Shown: positions 52,135-61,736, numbered from the stretch's first letter. The stretch: 64,000 nt of DNA from Bacillus_CJ salitolerans (GCF_042680805.1 NZ_JBHUEM010000014.1:56301-120300), one strand, 5' to 3'. The notes: generated by a model not told the origin, from the letters alone. Made by a program: numbers and translations.

Positions 52135-52965
52135 TTATAGACGTCCAATTTCATTAACTGTTTTCTCCAAGCTTTTATCATAGGCTTGTAGAACCTTTTG
52201 ATTCGCCTCGAATGCACGGAACGCAGTAAGCATCTGTGTCATCGTTTGGGAAACATCGACATTGGATCGCTCAATGAATCCCTGTTGAACTGTGTATGCC
52301 ACATTGGCATTTCCTAGTGCCGTAGGAAGAGGTTCACCGTTTTCTGTCCGGTATAGGCCTGTCCCCTCTTTTAGTAAGCCATTCGGATTCTCGGCAAGTG
52401 CAATCGAGATTTGACCGACAACTTGGCCATTTTCTAGTACACTACCATCTTGATTCACAACAAATTCTCCGCTTTCAATAACAATCGGCACACCTGTTTC
52501 ATCCAAAACGTAAAATCCTTCATTTGTTGTAAGATTCCCTTGTCCATCTATTGTAAAATTACCGTTTCTCGTATAACGAACTTCACCATCTGCATTCTGT
52601 ACCGCATAAAACAGCGCAGCTTTCTGACCTTCTTCATTCATTGGAACATTTTGTTCAACAAGTGCTAAATCTGTGGATCGACCTGTTTCATAGATGTCAC
52701 CTTGTATAAAGTTTGGAATGGCTTCTTGCATATAAGCACCGGTATTAATGCCTCCGATTGTTTTTCCAGAAGGTAAATGTCTACTAGGGTTGGGTATGCT
52801 TTGGGAATTAAATTGCTGCAATAATAACTCAGGAAATGCACGTAAGCTTGCTTGGTCTGCTTTATAGCCTGGCGTATTAGCATTCGCCATATTATTCGTT
52901 AATAACTCCTGCATTCTTTGCTGAGCAATCATACCTGATGCTGCTGTATAAAATCCTTTTAACAT
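52135..52965 (-). CDS. flhO: Flagellar hook-basal body protein FlhO (distal rod)
   Basis: 276 residues, paralogue of FlhP: N-terminal LKGFYTAASGMIAQQRMQEL and NMANANTPGYKAD, C-terminal NVDVSQTMTQMLTAFRAFEA. GAAAGGGGATAC precedes ATG 52965. The position after mbl is as in B. subtilis. Presence of both genes supports a motile organism and gives c-di-GMP control in this genome an obvious target. Confidence 0.93.
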   Translation of the reverse strand: MLKGFYTAASGMIAQQRMQELLTNNMANANTPGYKADQASLRAFPELLLQQFNSQSIPNPSRHLPSGKTIGGINTGAYMQEAIPNFIQGDIYETGRSTDLALVEQNVPMNEEGQKAALFYAVQNADGEVRYTRNGNFTIDGQGNLTTNEGFYVLDETGVPIVIESGEFVVNQDGSVLENGQVVGQISIALAENPNGLLKEGTGLYRTENGEPLPTALGNANVAYTVQQGFIERSNVDVSQTMTQMLTAFRAFEANQKVLQAYDKSLEKTVNEIGRL

Positions 52966-53039
52966 ATGTATCCCCTTTCACACACTTTTCACTTAACTCC
53001 ATTATAGCGGAGTTTTCAGAAAAGGACATCATCCAATTT

Positions 53040-54041
53040 TTACACTAAATTTCTTCTAGGAAGCTTATCAATACTTTCTAGCATAATTCCTGTACCAATT
53101 GCTACACAATTTAGAGGATCCTCTGCAATTAGGACAGGGACATGCAGCTCTTCAGCAAGAAGAGTATCAATGCCGTGCAATAAAGCCCCTCCACCTGTTA
53201 GAATGACACCTCGATCAATAATATCGGCTGACAGTTCAGGTGGTGTTCTCTCTAATACGCTTTTTGAAGCTTGTACAATCACATCTACTGACTCACGTAA
53301 CGCTTTTTCAATTTCGTCAGAATATACAGTAATTGTACGAGGAAGACCCGAAACCATATCACGACCACGAATATCAATTTCTTCCTTTCGTGCACCAGGG
53401 AATACAGTTGCGACCTTGATTTTAATATCTTCAGCTGTTCTTTCTCCAATTAACAGCTTGTACTCTCGTTTAATATATTGAAGGATTTCGTTATCAAACT
53501 TATCCCCAGCCATTTTGATAGACGAGGCGGTGACGATATCACCCATAGAAAGTACTGCGATATCCGTTGTTCCACCGCCTATATCGACTACCATGTTTCC
53601 ACTTGGTTGAAAGATATCCATCCCGGCCCCGATTGCAGCCACTTTTGGCTCTTCTTCTAAGTACACTTTTTTACCGCCGCTTTTTTCTGCAGCTTCTTTA
53701 ATTGCTTTTTGTTCTACTTTTGTTATGTTTGTTGGACAACAAATAAGAATGCGGGGCTTAGATAGGAAACCTTTTACATTAAGTTTGTTAATAAAGTACT
53801 TTAGCATAGCTTCTGTTACATCAAAATCTGCAATAACGCCATCCTTCAATGGTCGGATAGCAACTATATTCCCTGGTGTACGTCCTACCATTCGTCTTGC
53901 TTCCTCACCAACAGCTAATACTCTACCTGTATTACGATCTAGCGCAACAACAGACGGTTCATTCAACACAATTCCTTTTCCTTTAACATGAATTAACACG
54001 TTTGCTGTACCTAAATCAATCCCAATATCTCTTGCAAACAT
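53040..54041 (-). CDS. mbl: Rod-shape determining protein Mbl (MreB-like actin)
   Basis: 333 residues, bacterial actin: phosphate-1 loop DIGIDLGTANVLIHVKGKG, connect/phosphate-2 DIGGGTTDIAVLSMG, adenosine motif ILTGGGALLHGID. It directs side-wall synthesis under the membrane. Its place between spoIIID and flhO identifies it as Mbl, not MreB. AAGGAGGACTTG precedes ATG 54041. Confidence 0.97.
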   Translation of the reverse strand: MFARDIGIDLGTANVLIHVKGKGIVLNEPSVVALDRNTGRVLAVGEEARRMVGRTPGNIVAIRPLKDGVIADFDVTEAMLKYFINKLNVKGFLSKPRILICCPTNITKVEQKAIKEAAEKSGGKKVYLEEEPKVAAIGAGMDIFQPSGNMVVDIGGGTTDIAVLSMGDIVTASSIKMAGDKFDNEILQYIKREYKLLIGERTAEDIKIKVATVFPGARKEEIDIRGRDMVSGLPRTITVYSDEIEKALRESVDVIVQASKSVLERTPPELSADIIDRGVILTGGGALLHGIDTLLAEELHVPVLIAEDPLNCVAIGTGIMLESIDKLPRRNLV

Positions 54042-54184
54042 CCTTCAAGTCCTCCTTGCAATATGGCGATAATATCCTAATGATATATTTTATCACAATT
54101 TGCAGGAGAATATAGGAAATAGTATAAAAATCAAGAGAAATTTGCAAAAAAATGTCGAGATAGCATCCAGTCCACTAAATTTAC

Positions 54185-54451
54185 TTATTTCACAACCTCT
54201 TGCTCTTCTTTTTTGTACTTCATCTTTGTTGCTTCACCACCACGCAAATGACGAATTGATTTATGGTAGTCAAGAATGTCTTTTACTTCATTCGCTAGCT
54301 CAGGATTAATTTCAGGTAATCTTTCCGTCAAGTCCTTGTGAACAGTACTTTTGGAAACTCCAAACTCTTTCGCTATTACGCGAACAGTCTTCTTTGTCTC
54401 CACGATATACTTGCCAATCTTGATAGTACGCTCTCTGATGTAATCGTGCAC
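54185..54451 (-). CDS. spoIIID: Sporulation transcription regulator SpoIIID
   Basis: 88 residues; helix-turn-helix VRVIAKEFGVSKSTVHKDLTERL and a basic C-terminal tail (YHKSIRHLRGGEATKMKYKK). It represses and activates many mother-cell genes after engulfment. GTG start at 54451 behind AGGGAGGCGAG. The 144-base gap to mbl has no clear terminator. Confidence 0.97.
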   Translation of the reverse strand: MHDYIRERTIKIGKYIVETKKTVRVIAKEFGVSKSTVHKDLTERLPEINPELANEVKDILDYHKSIRHLRGGEATKMKYKKEEQEVVK

Positions 54452-54791
54452 ACCACTCGCCTCCCTAAGTTGGATGTGAGAAGTGTGAAATGAGACCCGT
54501 TTATGACACCTACGAAGAACTTGTTATGCTCGTTCATCTGAAGAAGAATATATTTTTATCGACCTTCGAAGACAATCGACGCTCTCACCTCAAACACTCT
54601 CTTTGTTAAGGTTTGTAACATTGTATTAGCTTGGTTGTGGATATATGCTAAAAACTCAAGAGGGACAAGGGTTTTCTCAGATTTTTTTGAATTTATTGCC
54701 CCTGTTATAGGATTTATGAGTCAAAATTTTCTTTTAGTACATGTAACTTTCCAATTTTTTCTCCGTCTACTTGTTTGGAGGCGATTACAAA
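54452..54791. other. Divergent promoter region
   Basis: 340 bases between spoIIID and the SLH/BsuPI gene. It must contain both promoters (spoIIID needs sigma-E in B. subtilis), but I cannot place one with confidence. Confidence 0.4.
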
Positions 54792-55748
54792 ATGAAAAAA
54801 TTGGGAATTGGGTTATTAAGTATTATGTTATTAGGATCTGTTACAGCTCCAGCTTCAGCATCTGTTGATGGGAATTGTGACAAAGGAGAAGAGCTTACTT
54901 GTCTTGAAGTAAAGATGACAGTTGAAGAGAAGTTTGAATTTTTAAAGGAACTTGGAATATTCCAAGGTAAAGCTGATGGTAAGTCTTATTTAGAGGAAAA
55001 CATGACAAGAGCCCAGCTCGCGGTCGTATTAGATCGAATGTTTCAATTAACCGATTTATATCAAGGGGTATCGTTCGAGGACACAAATAACCACTGGGCT
55101 GAAAATGAAATTGGAGCAGCAGTGGAAGCTGGGTTTATTAAGGTCAGTGAGGATGGGAATTTTAATCCGAACGATACCGTTTCGATTGAAGAACTTGCAT
55201 TTGCACTTGTTAGTGCATTAGAAATCAACTTTATTTATATTTATAGACCACTAGAAAATAGCTCTCTCGAGTATGCACAATTTGTCGTCACTGCTTTAGG
55301 TGAAGGGCTTCTAGAAGAGGCTGAAGACTATCGTGAGGCTGCACTACGATCTGATTTTGTTCAAGTTATGTATCAGGCGTATAACTACAAAAAAGAGGCG
55401 GATTCCGGAATCGTGGCAGGTTCAATTGAACCTAGTGTAAATGTAACGAAGCTTGATAGTGGTGGTTATGAATTTGAATTTACTTTTACAAACCAAACTG
55501 AAACAGAACAATCACTAATCTTCCATGGTGGACAGCGTTTTGAATATGAGATCTTTAAAGATGGAGAGAAAATCTATCATTATTCAGCCGATAAGAGCTT
55601 TACGATGGAGATTGCAGAGATTATAGTAAAACAGGGTGAGTCTTTAACCTACACAGATACTCTATTAGACCTTGAAGATGGAACCTACACGATGAACTAC
55701 TGGTTAACAGCCGATCAAGAATCTCGTGGAACTGTTACATTTGAATAA
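54792..55748 (+). CDS. Secreted SLH-domain protein with C-terminal BsuPI domain
   Basis: 318 residues: signal peptide (SVTAPASASVDG, AxA site), one to two SLH modules (~30-190: MTRAQLAVVLDRMFQL, DTNNHWAENEIGAAVEAGFI, FNPNDTVSIEELAFALVSAL), then a BsuPI/intracellular proteinase-inhibitor-like beta domain (~215-318: EFEFTFTNQTETEQSLIF, RFEYEIFKDGEKIYHY). SLH modules bind pyruvylated cell-wall polymer; the inhibitor domain may hold an exported protease. GGAGGCGA lies before ATG 54792. Confidence 0.88.
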   Translation: MKKLGIGLLSIMLLGSVTAPASASVDGNCDKGEELTCLEVKMTVEEKFEFLKELGIFQGKADGKSYLEENMTRAQLAVVLDRMFQLTDLYQGVSFEDTNNHWAENEIGAAVEAGFIKVSEDGNFNPNDTVSIEELAFALVSALEINFIYIYRPLENSSLEYAQFVVTALGEGLLEEAEDYREAALRSDFVQVMYQAYNYKKEADSGIVAGSIEPSVNVTKLDSGGYEFEFTFTNQTETEQSLIFHGGQRFEYEIFKDGEKIYHYSADKSFTMEIAEIIVKQGESLTYTDTLLDLEDGTYTMNYWLTADQESRGTVTFE

Positions 55749-55752
55749 AAAT

Positions 55753-55786
55753 AAAAAGATTCCTCTAGCTAAAGGGGAATCTTTTT
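55753..55786 (+). terminator. Terminator of the SLH/BsuPI gene
   Basis: AAAAAGATTCC / GGAATCTTTTT with inner CT/AG pairs. Confidence 0.9.
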
Positions 55787-55839
55787 GCATTAAGTTACGT
55801 GTAGATCGAAAGTAAAGAAACCTTTTCAGTGTCCTCAGA

Positions 55840-56404
55840 GTCGAGAATCTTTTCACCATGATTCTCTATTACACATCAAAAACTCTCGGATCGTAATACC
55901 TGCCTTTATAAAAATGATCTCATCGACAGCTAACTCAATGCATTTTCTATTCTATAGATTCGATTTGAAGTCATTGCATCGAAGAATCGGCCACTGCTAT
56001 ATTTTTAGCAATTAGTGGTATTTCGTCACCTTTTAGACCTTTCGGATAGCCACTTCAGTGCTCCAAACACTCTGTTTTTATCAAATATATTAATATTCTT
56101 ATCAATTTCATAACCGATTGAAAAGAATGAGTTTTAATCATAGTAATTGGTTTATTTAATATACTCTCTAGTATTCCTATCCTGCAATATCATGTAGCTT
56201 TTCTCCAAGTGTAACCTCATCTAATACTTTAGCAATCAGCTTAGAGAATCTTGAAACATTAGAAGAATGATAGGCAGTATATTTATCTTTACTACCCATG
56301 TATTTTGCTAAAGCCATGGTAGTTCTTATAAGATTCTCTTTTTGTTCGATGTACTTCTTAACCAATGCGGATACGGCAAACCTATAGCGAAATAACTCAT
56401 CCAT
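55840..56404 (-). pseudogene. Decayed HD-GYP domain gene
   Basis: The first 75 codons from ATG 56404 are open (SKDKYTAYHSSNVSRFSKLI, ending LHDIAG-stop in place of LHDIGK). Beyond the stop the same domain continues in shifted frames: SILNKPITMIKTHSFQSVMK, then GYPKGLKGDEIPLIAKNIAV and FDAMTSNRIYRIENAL. At least three frameshifts or stops are seen. It was a c-di-GMP phosphodiesterase-type protein and is now dead. Confidence 0.85.
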
Positions 56405-56589
56405 TGAAAAAGTACATTTTCTAAATCGATTTGAAAACCACAGGAGTTAATAAAGTATCAGCAACGAGTTACCAGTAAACGATTTAAAATAGCTGTCCAT
56501 ATCTTAGAGTAGATGAATTCTAATGCAAATTGGTAGAGTGTAGGAAATAATTCATATAAAGAATGAGCTTCTAGTAGCGAGCTCAATTC

Positions 56590-57384
56590 TTAACGTTTGA
56601 TTAATCTAGTGACAACGAAGCTGATGAGACCGGCTAGGACGATAAGCAACAGCATGTCCTTCCGCTTTTCTTCGTGTTGTTGAAATAAACCCACTTTATC
56701 AGCTCTTGCCTCTTCCATGGCATTACGGATACGATTTTCATACTTATATGTCCCATAATCATAAAAGTCTTCTACTAATCCTTCCTTTGTAATTTCTTCC
56801 TGTAGTAATTTGTCATCAACGAACACCCATGCCAAAAGACGGTCATACTTATCAAATAGGTCTTCCCCATCTGTTTCAAGTAGGATGTTTCCTTGTGTAA
56901 GCAAGTCACACGTAAAATTTGTTGCTTCCTCACCAAAGTCTTCTTTATTAGCCGTGTTTTCGGGTGTATCAATAAATAGAAATCTAGTTTTATAAGGTTT
57001 CCCATTTATTGAGAAAACAGCTGTATCTCCATCTGTGCAGCTTAACAAGGTGGCTTTATAGGTTTTTCCAAGATTCACTTCCGGTTCTAGTGAGTTTGAA
57101 TTTGTTGATACATTTCCTGAATAAGAAAGCTGATTTAGTTCGATTTTCAGAGCAGTTACATCCTTTGTGCATTTGTTACGGTTATATTTTTTGATTAGGT
57201 TGATAAGTTCATCCATATTCTTAGCGTCCATTGCAAGAGGGGTTGGCTCATGGAGAAGATAGACACAGTCTTTGTTTCTAAAATGACCTCCTAGTTCGTC
57301 CAAGCTGCCAGGATGTGCAGAAACGGCGTGGGGAATTAGTAAATAGCTCAGGAGAAAAATCAAAGCTAAATAGTAGATTTTCAT
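56590..57384 (-). CDS. Membrane-anchored thermonuclease (YHYH + SNase)
   Basis: 264 residues: signal peptide (LSYLLIPHAVSAHPG), a small Cys/His YHYH-like segment (HPGSLDELGGHFRNKDC), a staphylococcal nuclease domain (~105-235; LLSCTDGDTAVFSING, TRFLFIDTPEN, and KYDRLLAWVFVDD with the Arg/Asp site) and a C-terminal membrane helix (~244-260) with a short basic tail. It would cut DNA or RNA at the outer face. AAAGGAGAATAACC precedes ATG 57384. Second extracellular nuclease of the window besides YhcR. Confidence 0.9.
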   Translation of the reverse strand: MKIYYLALIFLLSYLLIPHAVSAHPGSLDELGGHFRNKDCVYLLHEPTPLAMDAKNMDELINLIKKYNRNKCTKDVTALKIELNQLSYSGNVSTNSNSLEPEVNLGKTYKATLLSCTDGDTAVFSINGKPYKTRFLFIDTPENTANKEDFGEEATNFTCDLLTQGNILLETDGEDLFDKYDRLLAWVFVDDKLLQEEITKEGLVEDFYDYGTYKYENRIRNAMEEARADKVGLFQQHEEKRKDMLLLIVLAGLISFVVTRLIKR

Positions 57385-57434
57385 CGGTTATTCTCCTTTT
57401 TTCCATTCATTATAATATAAGTTTTTAAACATTG

Positions 57435-57466
57435 AAAAAGAGCTTGATTCTTCAAGCTCTTTTTTC
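57435..57466 (-). terminator. Terminator of the DUF1028-pcp operon
   Basis: Perfect AAAAAGAGCTTGA / TCAAGCTCTTTTT stem, loop TTCT; U-runs on both strands. Confidence 0.93.
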
Positions 57467-57497
57467 CAGCCTATCACAAAACCTCTTGATACAACGT

Positions 57498-58340
57498 TTA
57501 TTTTTTCATATATTGTAAGACTTCTAAATCGATCTTTCCTTTTGCTTGTTCGCGACCTTCAAAGTTTTCAGTATGAAGGTACGCAGTTAATGATTGATAC
57601 AACGTTTCTTCTTGAACCACTGATGATTGATCAAGATAACCGTGCCTATGAAGTTCTCGAATCAGCTCTTCTCTGACTTCCCCTTTTATTTCTACTATAT
57701 TTTCTTCCTTTGTTGGAGCAAAATATAGCTGTTGAAGCTCATAAATACGGATGAGTTCTTTTATTGGATCTGGATGGTCATCTACACGAAGGTCAATGTA
57801 ACGGTCATTAAAACCTGCATATCCGCCCTTTTCTTTTACAACAAGAAGCGAGGCTGACTGCATACCACGGCTATCACCACCTGCATCTTGCCCTGCATCT
57901 AACGCATTTAATAGACGTTCTGCCAAACTCCCCTCCGTTTCCAGGAAGACCTTCGCCATTGCTTGTACTGTTTCTTCACTTACCAATATATTTCCTTGTG
58001 CAGCAAAGTTTAGTCCCGTTACTCCACCAGCCCAATCATAGCACTTGTCCCCTGTAAAGGTAGCAGCGTTCCCCTTACCATCGACGATACCAACTTGACG
58101 GTATGCCGACTCTGTATCTTCACCTGTTAAAATGTCAATCGCTTCTTGCGCTGACTTCCCCGCTTCCATGAGCTCTAGCCCTTTTGGACCGTATGTCGTA
58201 TTGGCATAAGATTGTGTCGCAACTGCCCCAACACCTGCTTTTGCCCAAGGTACAACAGCACCTACACCTAAAAATTTGGATTGTACAGCAATTCCAAGCT
58301 CTTTCGTATTCGGATCAAATCCAACAATTGAAAATGTCAT
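57498..58340 (-). CDS. DUF1028-family protein (Ntn-hydrolase-like)
   Basis: 280 residues: the DUF1028 fold starts MTFSIVGFDPNTKELGIAV, has GVGAVATQSYANTTYGPKGL and NALDAGQDAGGDSRGMQSAS; a C-terminal helical extension (~210-280) carries acidic and Lys residues. Structures of the family show an Ntn-hydrolase-like fold; the reaction is unknown. It follows pcp by 13 bases, so both probably act on peptides or 5-oxoproline-like compounds. Confidence 0.88.
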   Translation of the reverse strand: MTFSIVGFDPNTKELGIAVQSKFLGVGAVVPWAKAGVGAVATQSYANTTYGPKGLELMEAGKSAQEAIDILTGEDTESAYRQVGIVDGKGNAATFTGDKCYDWAGGVTGLNFAAQGNILVSEETVQAMAKVFLETEGSLAERLLNALDAGQDAGGDSRGMQSASLLVVKEKGGYAGFNDRYIDLRVDDHPDPIKELIRIYELQQLYFAPTKEENIVEIKGEVREELIRELHRHGYLDQSSVVQEETLYQSLTAYLHTENFEGREQAKGKIDLEVLQYMKK

Positions 58341-58353
58341 TTCATTCTTCCCC

Positions 58354-58956
58354 CTAATCTAGTGATTCTATTATGGTTATAATTGCTTCTTCTAAATCAT
58401 GCTTTGACCAGCTTGGCAAGGCCTGCTGCTGGATCGCTATTTCATGTGATGCTGGGATGTGGACAAACCCCGCTTTAACCTTGTCCTGCCTTATTTGAAT
58501 ATGATGTAGCATTTTGTATTTTACAAAGTTACATAAATATGCACCAGCTGTATTTGAAATCTGAGCAGGGTATCCTTTTTCCTGTAGAACATTTACAATG
58601 TGACGAATCGGTAATGTACTGAAGTATCCGGCAGGACCTTTTTCCTCAATAGTGGCATCCTGAAAAGTCACACCAGTATTATCAGGAGCACCGTCCGAAC
58701 AGTTAATCGCAATTCGCTCAGGAGTAATCTTAGACCTTCCACCCGCCAAACCTAGCATAATGACAGCATCAGGCTTTACCTCTTCATAATAACCAATAGC
58801 TTGATTAGCTGTTTCTTTAAATTCAACAGGCAAAATTTTTCCTACAATCTTATAATTTCCGATTACTTTACCGTCAAGTGCTCTAGCAATCTCTTCTGTC
58901 GGATTCACTTTAAAATCTAAAAAGGGAACAAATCCTGTTAACAAACACTTCTTCAT
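58354..58956 (-). CDS. pcp: Pyrrolidone-carboxylate peptidase (pyroglutamyl peptidase I)
   Basis: 200 residues, C15 cysteine peptidase that removes N-terminal pyroglutamate. Catalytic Glu in ITPERIAIN, Cys in SNTAGAYLCNFVKY (about residue 142) and His in VHIPASHE near 167. GTGGTGAT precedes ATG 58956. Co-transcribed with the DUF1028 gene. Confidence 0.95.
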   Translation of the reverse strand: MKKCLLTGFVPFLDFKVNPTEEIARALDGKVIGNYKIVGKILPVEFKETANQAIGYYEEVKPDAVIMLGLAGGRSKITPERIAINCSDGAPDNTGVTFQDATIEEKGPAGYFSTLPIRHIVNVLQEKGYPAQISNTAGAYLCNFVKYKMLHHIQIRQDKVKAGFVHIPASHEIAIQQQALPSWSKHDLEEAIITIIESLD

Positions 58957-59205
58957 TTTATCACCACTTTATTGTATTAGGCCTGAACCCCACTTTAGTA
59001 AAGTGTTAAAGTTATTGTATCAGAAAATATAGAAAATTTCATATTGTTTTAACATACTAAAGGATACGACTAGTTCCATAAATAAGAGAAAAGGTTTAAT
59101 CGGTAAACCATTGATTTCAACCGGTATATTTGGCTAGGGACATTGAGGTAAACTGCTAGTATCCTTATTATTTTGCTTGTTCCCATCTACAAATAGTAAT
59201 TGAAA
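58957..59205. other. Gene-free stretch before pcp
   Basis: Contains a CACTTTACTAAAGTG palindrome near 59000, about 35 bases before pcp, and CTGATACAATAAC on the minus strand (a possible -10 TACAAT). The palindrome could be an operator; no gene seen. Confidence 0.4.
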
Positions 59206-59238
59206 AAACCTGCCTTTGTGCGAAGGCAGGTTTGTAGA
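59206..59238 (-). terminator. Terminator of spoIIQ
   Basis: AAACCTGCCTT / AAGGCAGGTTT, 11-bp stem; TTTTTT on the minus strand. Confidence 0.93.
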
Positions 59239-59270
59239 TTGAAAGTTGTTGTGTGGTATTAACGGTTTAT

Positions 59271-60125
59271 TTACGCTTGGCCTTGACCAATTGAAGCATC
59301 TGGAGTGTCAGTTGTATTTTCTTCTGAATCTCCTTCTCCTTCACCAGGTTGTTCTTCTTCCTCTTCTTCTGTACCTTGTTCAGGCTCAGTAGAAGTCTTA
59401 TCGTCTATATCTTCATCATGTTGAATTTCTTCTTCTTGAAGAGAAGATAAAGGTTTTTCAAAGAAATCTAATGGATTTACAGGCGTCCCATCCTTACGAA
59501 TTTCAAAGTGGGTGTGAATTCCTGCTTCACTGTTATAAAGTGAACGTCCAGCAGAAGCTAGCATTTCTCCTTGAGTAACAGTGGCTCCTTCTTCTACCTT
59601 AACATTTTCTAAGGCAGAGTACATAGATGTAATTCCATTTCCATGGTCAACTTCTACAACATATCCAAGCATAGGATCCTTAACAGATTTTGTAACTGTA
59701 CCACTCAGAGATGCGACTACATCAAAGCTTTCCCCATTTTTGCTGACAATATCGATACCTGTGTTACCAGTGTACGTATTATTATAGAATACTAGGGCAG
59801 CTTCCTGTTCCTCGGCACTTGCATTATCATCGTAGAAGTGCTTTTGGATTTCAATAGAATTAGGGTCAACGACAGGCATAGAGAATTTCTCTACGGTTTG
59901 AGTTACTGGTACAGCTTCATCATCTTGATTGTATGCAGTTCCTTCAGATTCATTTGTTGTTCCTAGATCTGTTGGCTCTGCAATTTCTGTGCTATTTTGA
60001 TACCATAACACGGCAGTCAAGATTAAGGCTGCACTTGCTAAATAGATTGCTGGGAATACCCAACGTTTTTTAAAGAATTGTTGACTTTTTGATTTCTGAG
60101 AATTAAATTTTTCTTCCTCTCTCAT
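59271..60125 (-). CDS. spoIIQ: Stage II sporulation protein SpoIIQ
   Basis: 284 residues: cytoplasmic N-terminus, one membrane helix (~25-42), and a LytM/M23-like domain (~115-225) in which HTHFEIRKDGTPVNP is the conserved end of the fold. The forespore protein that pairs with SpoIIIAH across the septum. The C-terminal tail of ~50 residues is a low-complexity acidic stretch (EQGTEEEEEEQPGEGEGD). GAGGTGATG precedes ATG 60125. Confidence 0.95.
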   Translation of the reverse strand: MREEEKFNSQKSKSQQFFKKRWVFPAIYLASAALILTAVLWYQNSTEIAEPTDLGTTNESEGTAYNQDDEAVPVTQTVEKFSMPVVDPNSIEIQKHFYDDNASAEEQEAALVFYNNTYTGNTGIDIVSKNGESFDVVASLSGTVTKSVKDPMLGYVVEVDHGNGITSMYSALENVKVEEGATVTQGEMLASAGRSLYNSEAGIHTHFEIRKDGTPVNPLDFFEKPLSSLQEEEIQHDEDIDDKTSTEPEQGTEEEEEEQPGEGEGDSEENTTDTPDASIGQGQA

Positions 60126-60404
60126 TTATCATCACCTCAGCAACCATTCTGAACAGAAACTTGTAAATCTATACATTCATACAAAAAAAATTACAGATTA
60201 TTTTTCGACAAAGGTTTAGATATTATTCATAGAGTTAAAAAATTTATCCTCATTGATGGGAAATTCGGAAATTTTAAATAGTATATGCGGTATAGAATGG
60301 TTGTTTTTCATTGAAGAAGAAGTTTAATCATTCAAGTTACTAATGTAATAAAATATTATGCCCTATTGTCCTCTCATACCGTTACGGTAAGACTATGTTA
60401 ATCA
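60126..60404. other. Gene-free stretch upstream of spoIIQ
   Basis: Must hold the spoIIQ promoter (sigma-F in B. subtilis). A GTATA word lies ~45 bases before the start on the minus strand, but a matching -10 is not convincing. Confidence 0.35.
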
Positions 60405-60498
60405 TTCATGACAGGGTATTTGACCTTGAGTGGCTCGGCGCTGAAGCTGGAAATAGCCGTAACATTGCATAAACTAAACACCAGAAACTTTCTTAACA
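60405..60498 (+). repeat. Dispersed family-A element, copy 4 (3' part)
   Basis: TCATGACAGGGTATTTGACC, TTGAGTGGCTCGGCGCTGAA, GCTGGAA and TAACATTGCATAAACTAAAC ACCAG in the same order as in copies 3 and 6. The 5' part with the first stem is missing. Confidence 0.85.
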
Positions 60499-60510
60499 AA
60501 TAAAAAAGTA

Positions 60511-60531
60511 CCTCCTGATATAATCAGGAGG
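60511..60531 (-). terminator. Terminator of the MFS gene, overlapping its last codons
   Basis: CCTCCTGAT / ATCAGGAGG, 9-bp stem with a 3-base loop; TTTTTTATT follows on the minus strand. The upstream arm lies inside the last codons and stop. Confidence 0.88.
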
Positions 60532-61678
60532 TTCTATTTCCTTTACCCAGTAATAATGTTATTCCAATATAAAATAGAATCATTAACGTTATAAGCTGCA
60601 TAAGTATAACCATAATTTGTAACGAAAATAATTCATACAATACAGGTGTTAGTAAGAATCCAATTAAAAACCCTACTCTCATCGATAAAGATTGAATCCC
60701 GAAAAGTCTACCTCTAATGGCTGATTCACATTGTTGGATCATGTTCCGGTGACTCCATTGTTCAAAGGCATGTATGAATCCCAAGAGCCCTAGTACAAAT
60801 AGGACAACCCATAGCTCTGTAAATAAAAATAGTGTATTAACGACAGGGATGAACAATAAAACAGAGCAGTAGTAAATCTTTTTTGGTTCTCCTTTTATTT
60901 TCTTCGATAAGAATGATCCTATAAAAGAACCTACTCCTAATGCAGTCCACATAAAACCGTGAATTGTTGAAGCATTTGTCATATAGGTTTGAGCAAATAG
61001 TGGTATCCCGTAATTATATCCTGAAACACCAATCGCCATTGTGCAAACTAATAAGGTTGGAAGGAAGATTGCACGCTGTTTTAGTATGCTTTGAAAGCCT
61101 TCCGCCATCCCAATCGGTAACTCTTTAGCCTCTATTTTTGATTCTTTCCAACTCATGAATAATAACACAAAGGCTGAAATGAAAAATGTTCCTGCGTCAA
61201 GAAGAAGAACAACCTTATACCCAGCAACCTCTGTTAATATTCCACCTATTGCAAACCCAATCATACTCGCTAGGGAAGTTAATCTAATAAAACGCATATT
61301 AATTTCCGAAGCTTGGTTATCACCATAAATATCTGGGATTGAGGCTTGTAAACAAACTGAAAAGGCTGTATAGAATACGCCTAATAACAAGATGGACACA
61401 CAAGCAGTAAACGGGGTTGGGATTATGACAACTAGTACTAGTGATAAACCCGCAAATACATCGCTTATTATCATGACATGTCTTCGATGAAATCTGTCAG
61501 CTATATATCCAGCTACGAGGCTTGATAATAGGGCACCTATTTGCCTTAATAGAAAAAAGGCCATTAACCATAGCTCACTATTTGGAAACTGAAGTAATAG
61601 TGAGGTAAATGCTAATAGATTCATTCTTGAACCTAAATCTGATAATCCATTTATATACAAATATACATACTTTTTCAT
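60524..61678 (-). CDS. MFS transporter under leader-peptide control
   Basis: 384 residues, 11-12 membrane helices, MFS_3-type (enterobactin/macrolide exporter-like); motif A GYIADRFHRRHVMII near residue 60. GGAGG six bases before ATG 61678 can be hidden in a hairpin, and a 10-codon leader frame lies 47 bases upstream (see there). This arrangement is typical of inducible antibiotic-resistance genes, so export of a ribosome-targeting drug is my guess. The family alone does not tell the substrate. Confidence 0.88.
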   Translation of the reverse strand: MKKYVYLYINGLSDLGSRMNLLAFTSLLLQFPNSELWLMAFFLLRQIGALLSSLVAGYIADRFHRRHVMIISDVFAGLSLVLVVIIPTPFTACVSILLLGVFYTAFSVCLQASIPDIYGDNQASEINMRFIRLTSLASMIGFAIGGILTEVAGYKVVLLLDAGTFFISAFVLLFMSWKESKIEAKELPIGMAEGFQSILKQRAIFLPTLLVCTMAIGVSGYNYGIPLFAQTYMTNASTIHGFMWTALGVGSFIGSFLSKKIKGEPKKIYYCSVLLFIPVVNTLFLFTELWVVLFVLGLLGFIHAFEQWSHRNMIQQCESAIRGRLFGIQSLSMRVGFLIGFLLTPVLYELFSLQIMVILMQLITLMILFYIGITLLLGKGNRTS

Positions 61679-61683
61679 CTAGT

Positions 61684-61736
61684 CCTCCAGAATTACCTGG
61701 CGGCCTTAGAGTTTACGCCCCCTTATTAAGGGCGTA
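61684..61736 (-). promoter_or_regulatory. Alternative-hairpin translation attenuator before the MFS gene
   Basis: Minus strand, four segments: (1) TACGCCC at the end of the leader gene, (2) GGGGGCGTA, (3) GGCCGCCAG, (4) CTGGAGG with the ribosome site. 1:2 pair over 7 bp and 3:4 pair CCGCCAG with CTGGAGG (one mismatch), hiding the ribosome site. 2 can also pair with 3 (GGCG/CGCC), which frees segment 4. A ribosome stalled in the leader would block segment 1 and so open the gene. Confidence 0.6.

Noticed and set aside
56177..56404. 75-codon frame as an intact small protein gene
   Set aside because: It is the N-terminal piece of an HD-GYP domain that continues in shifted frames downstream.
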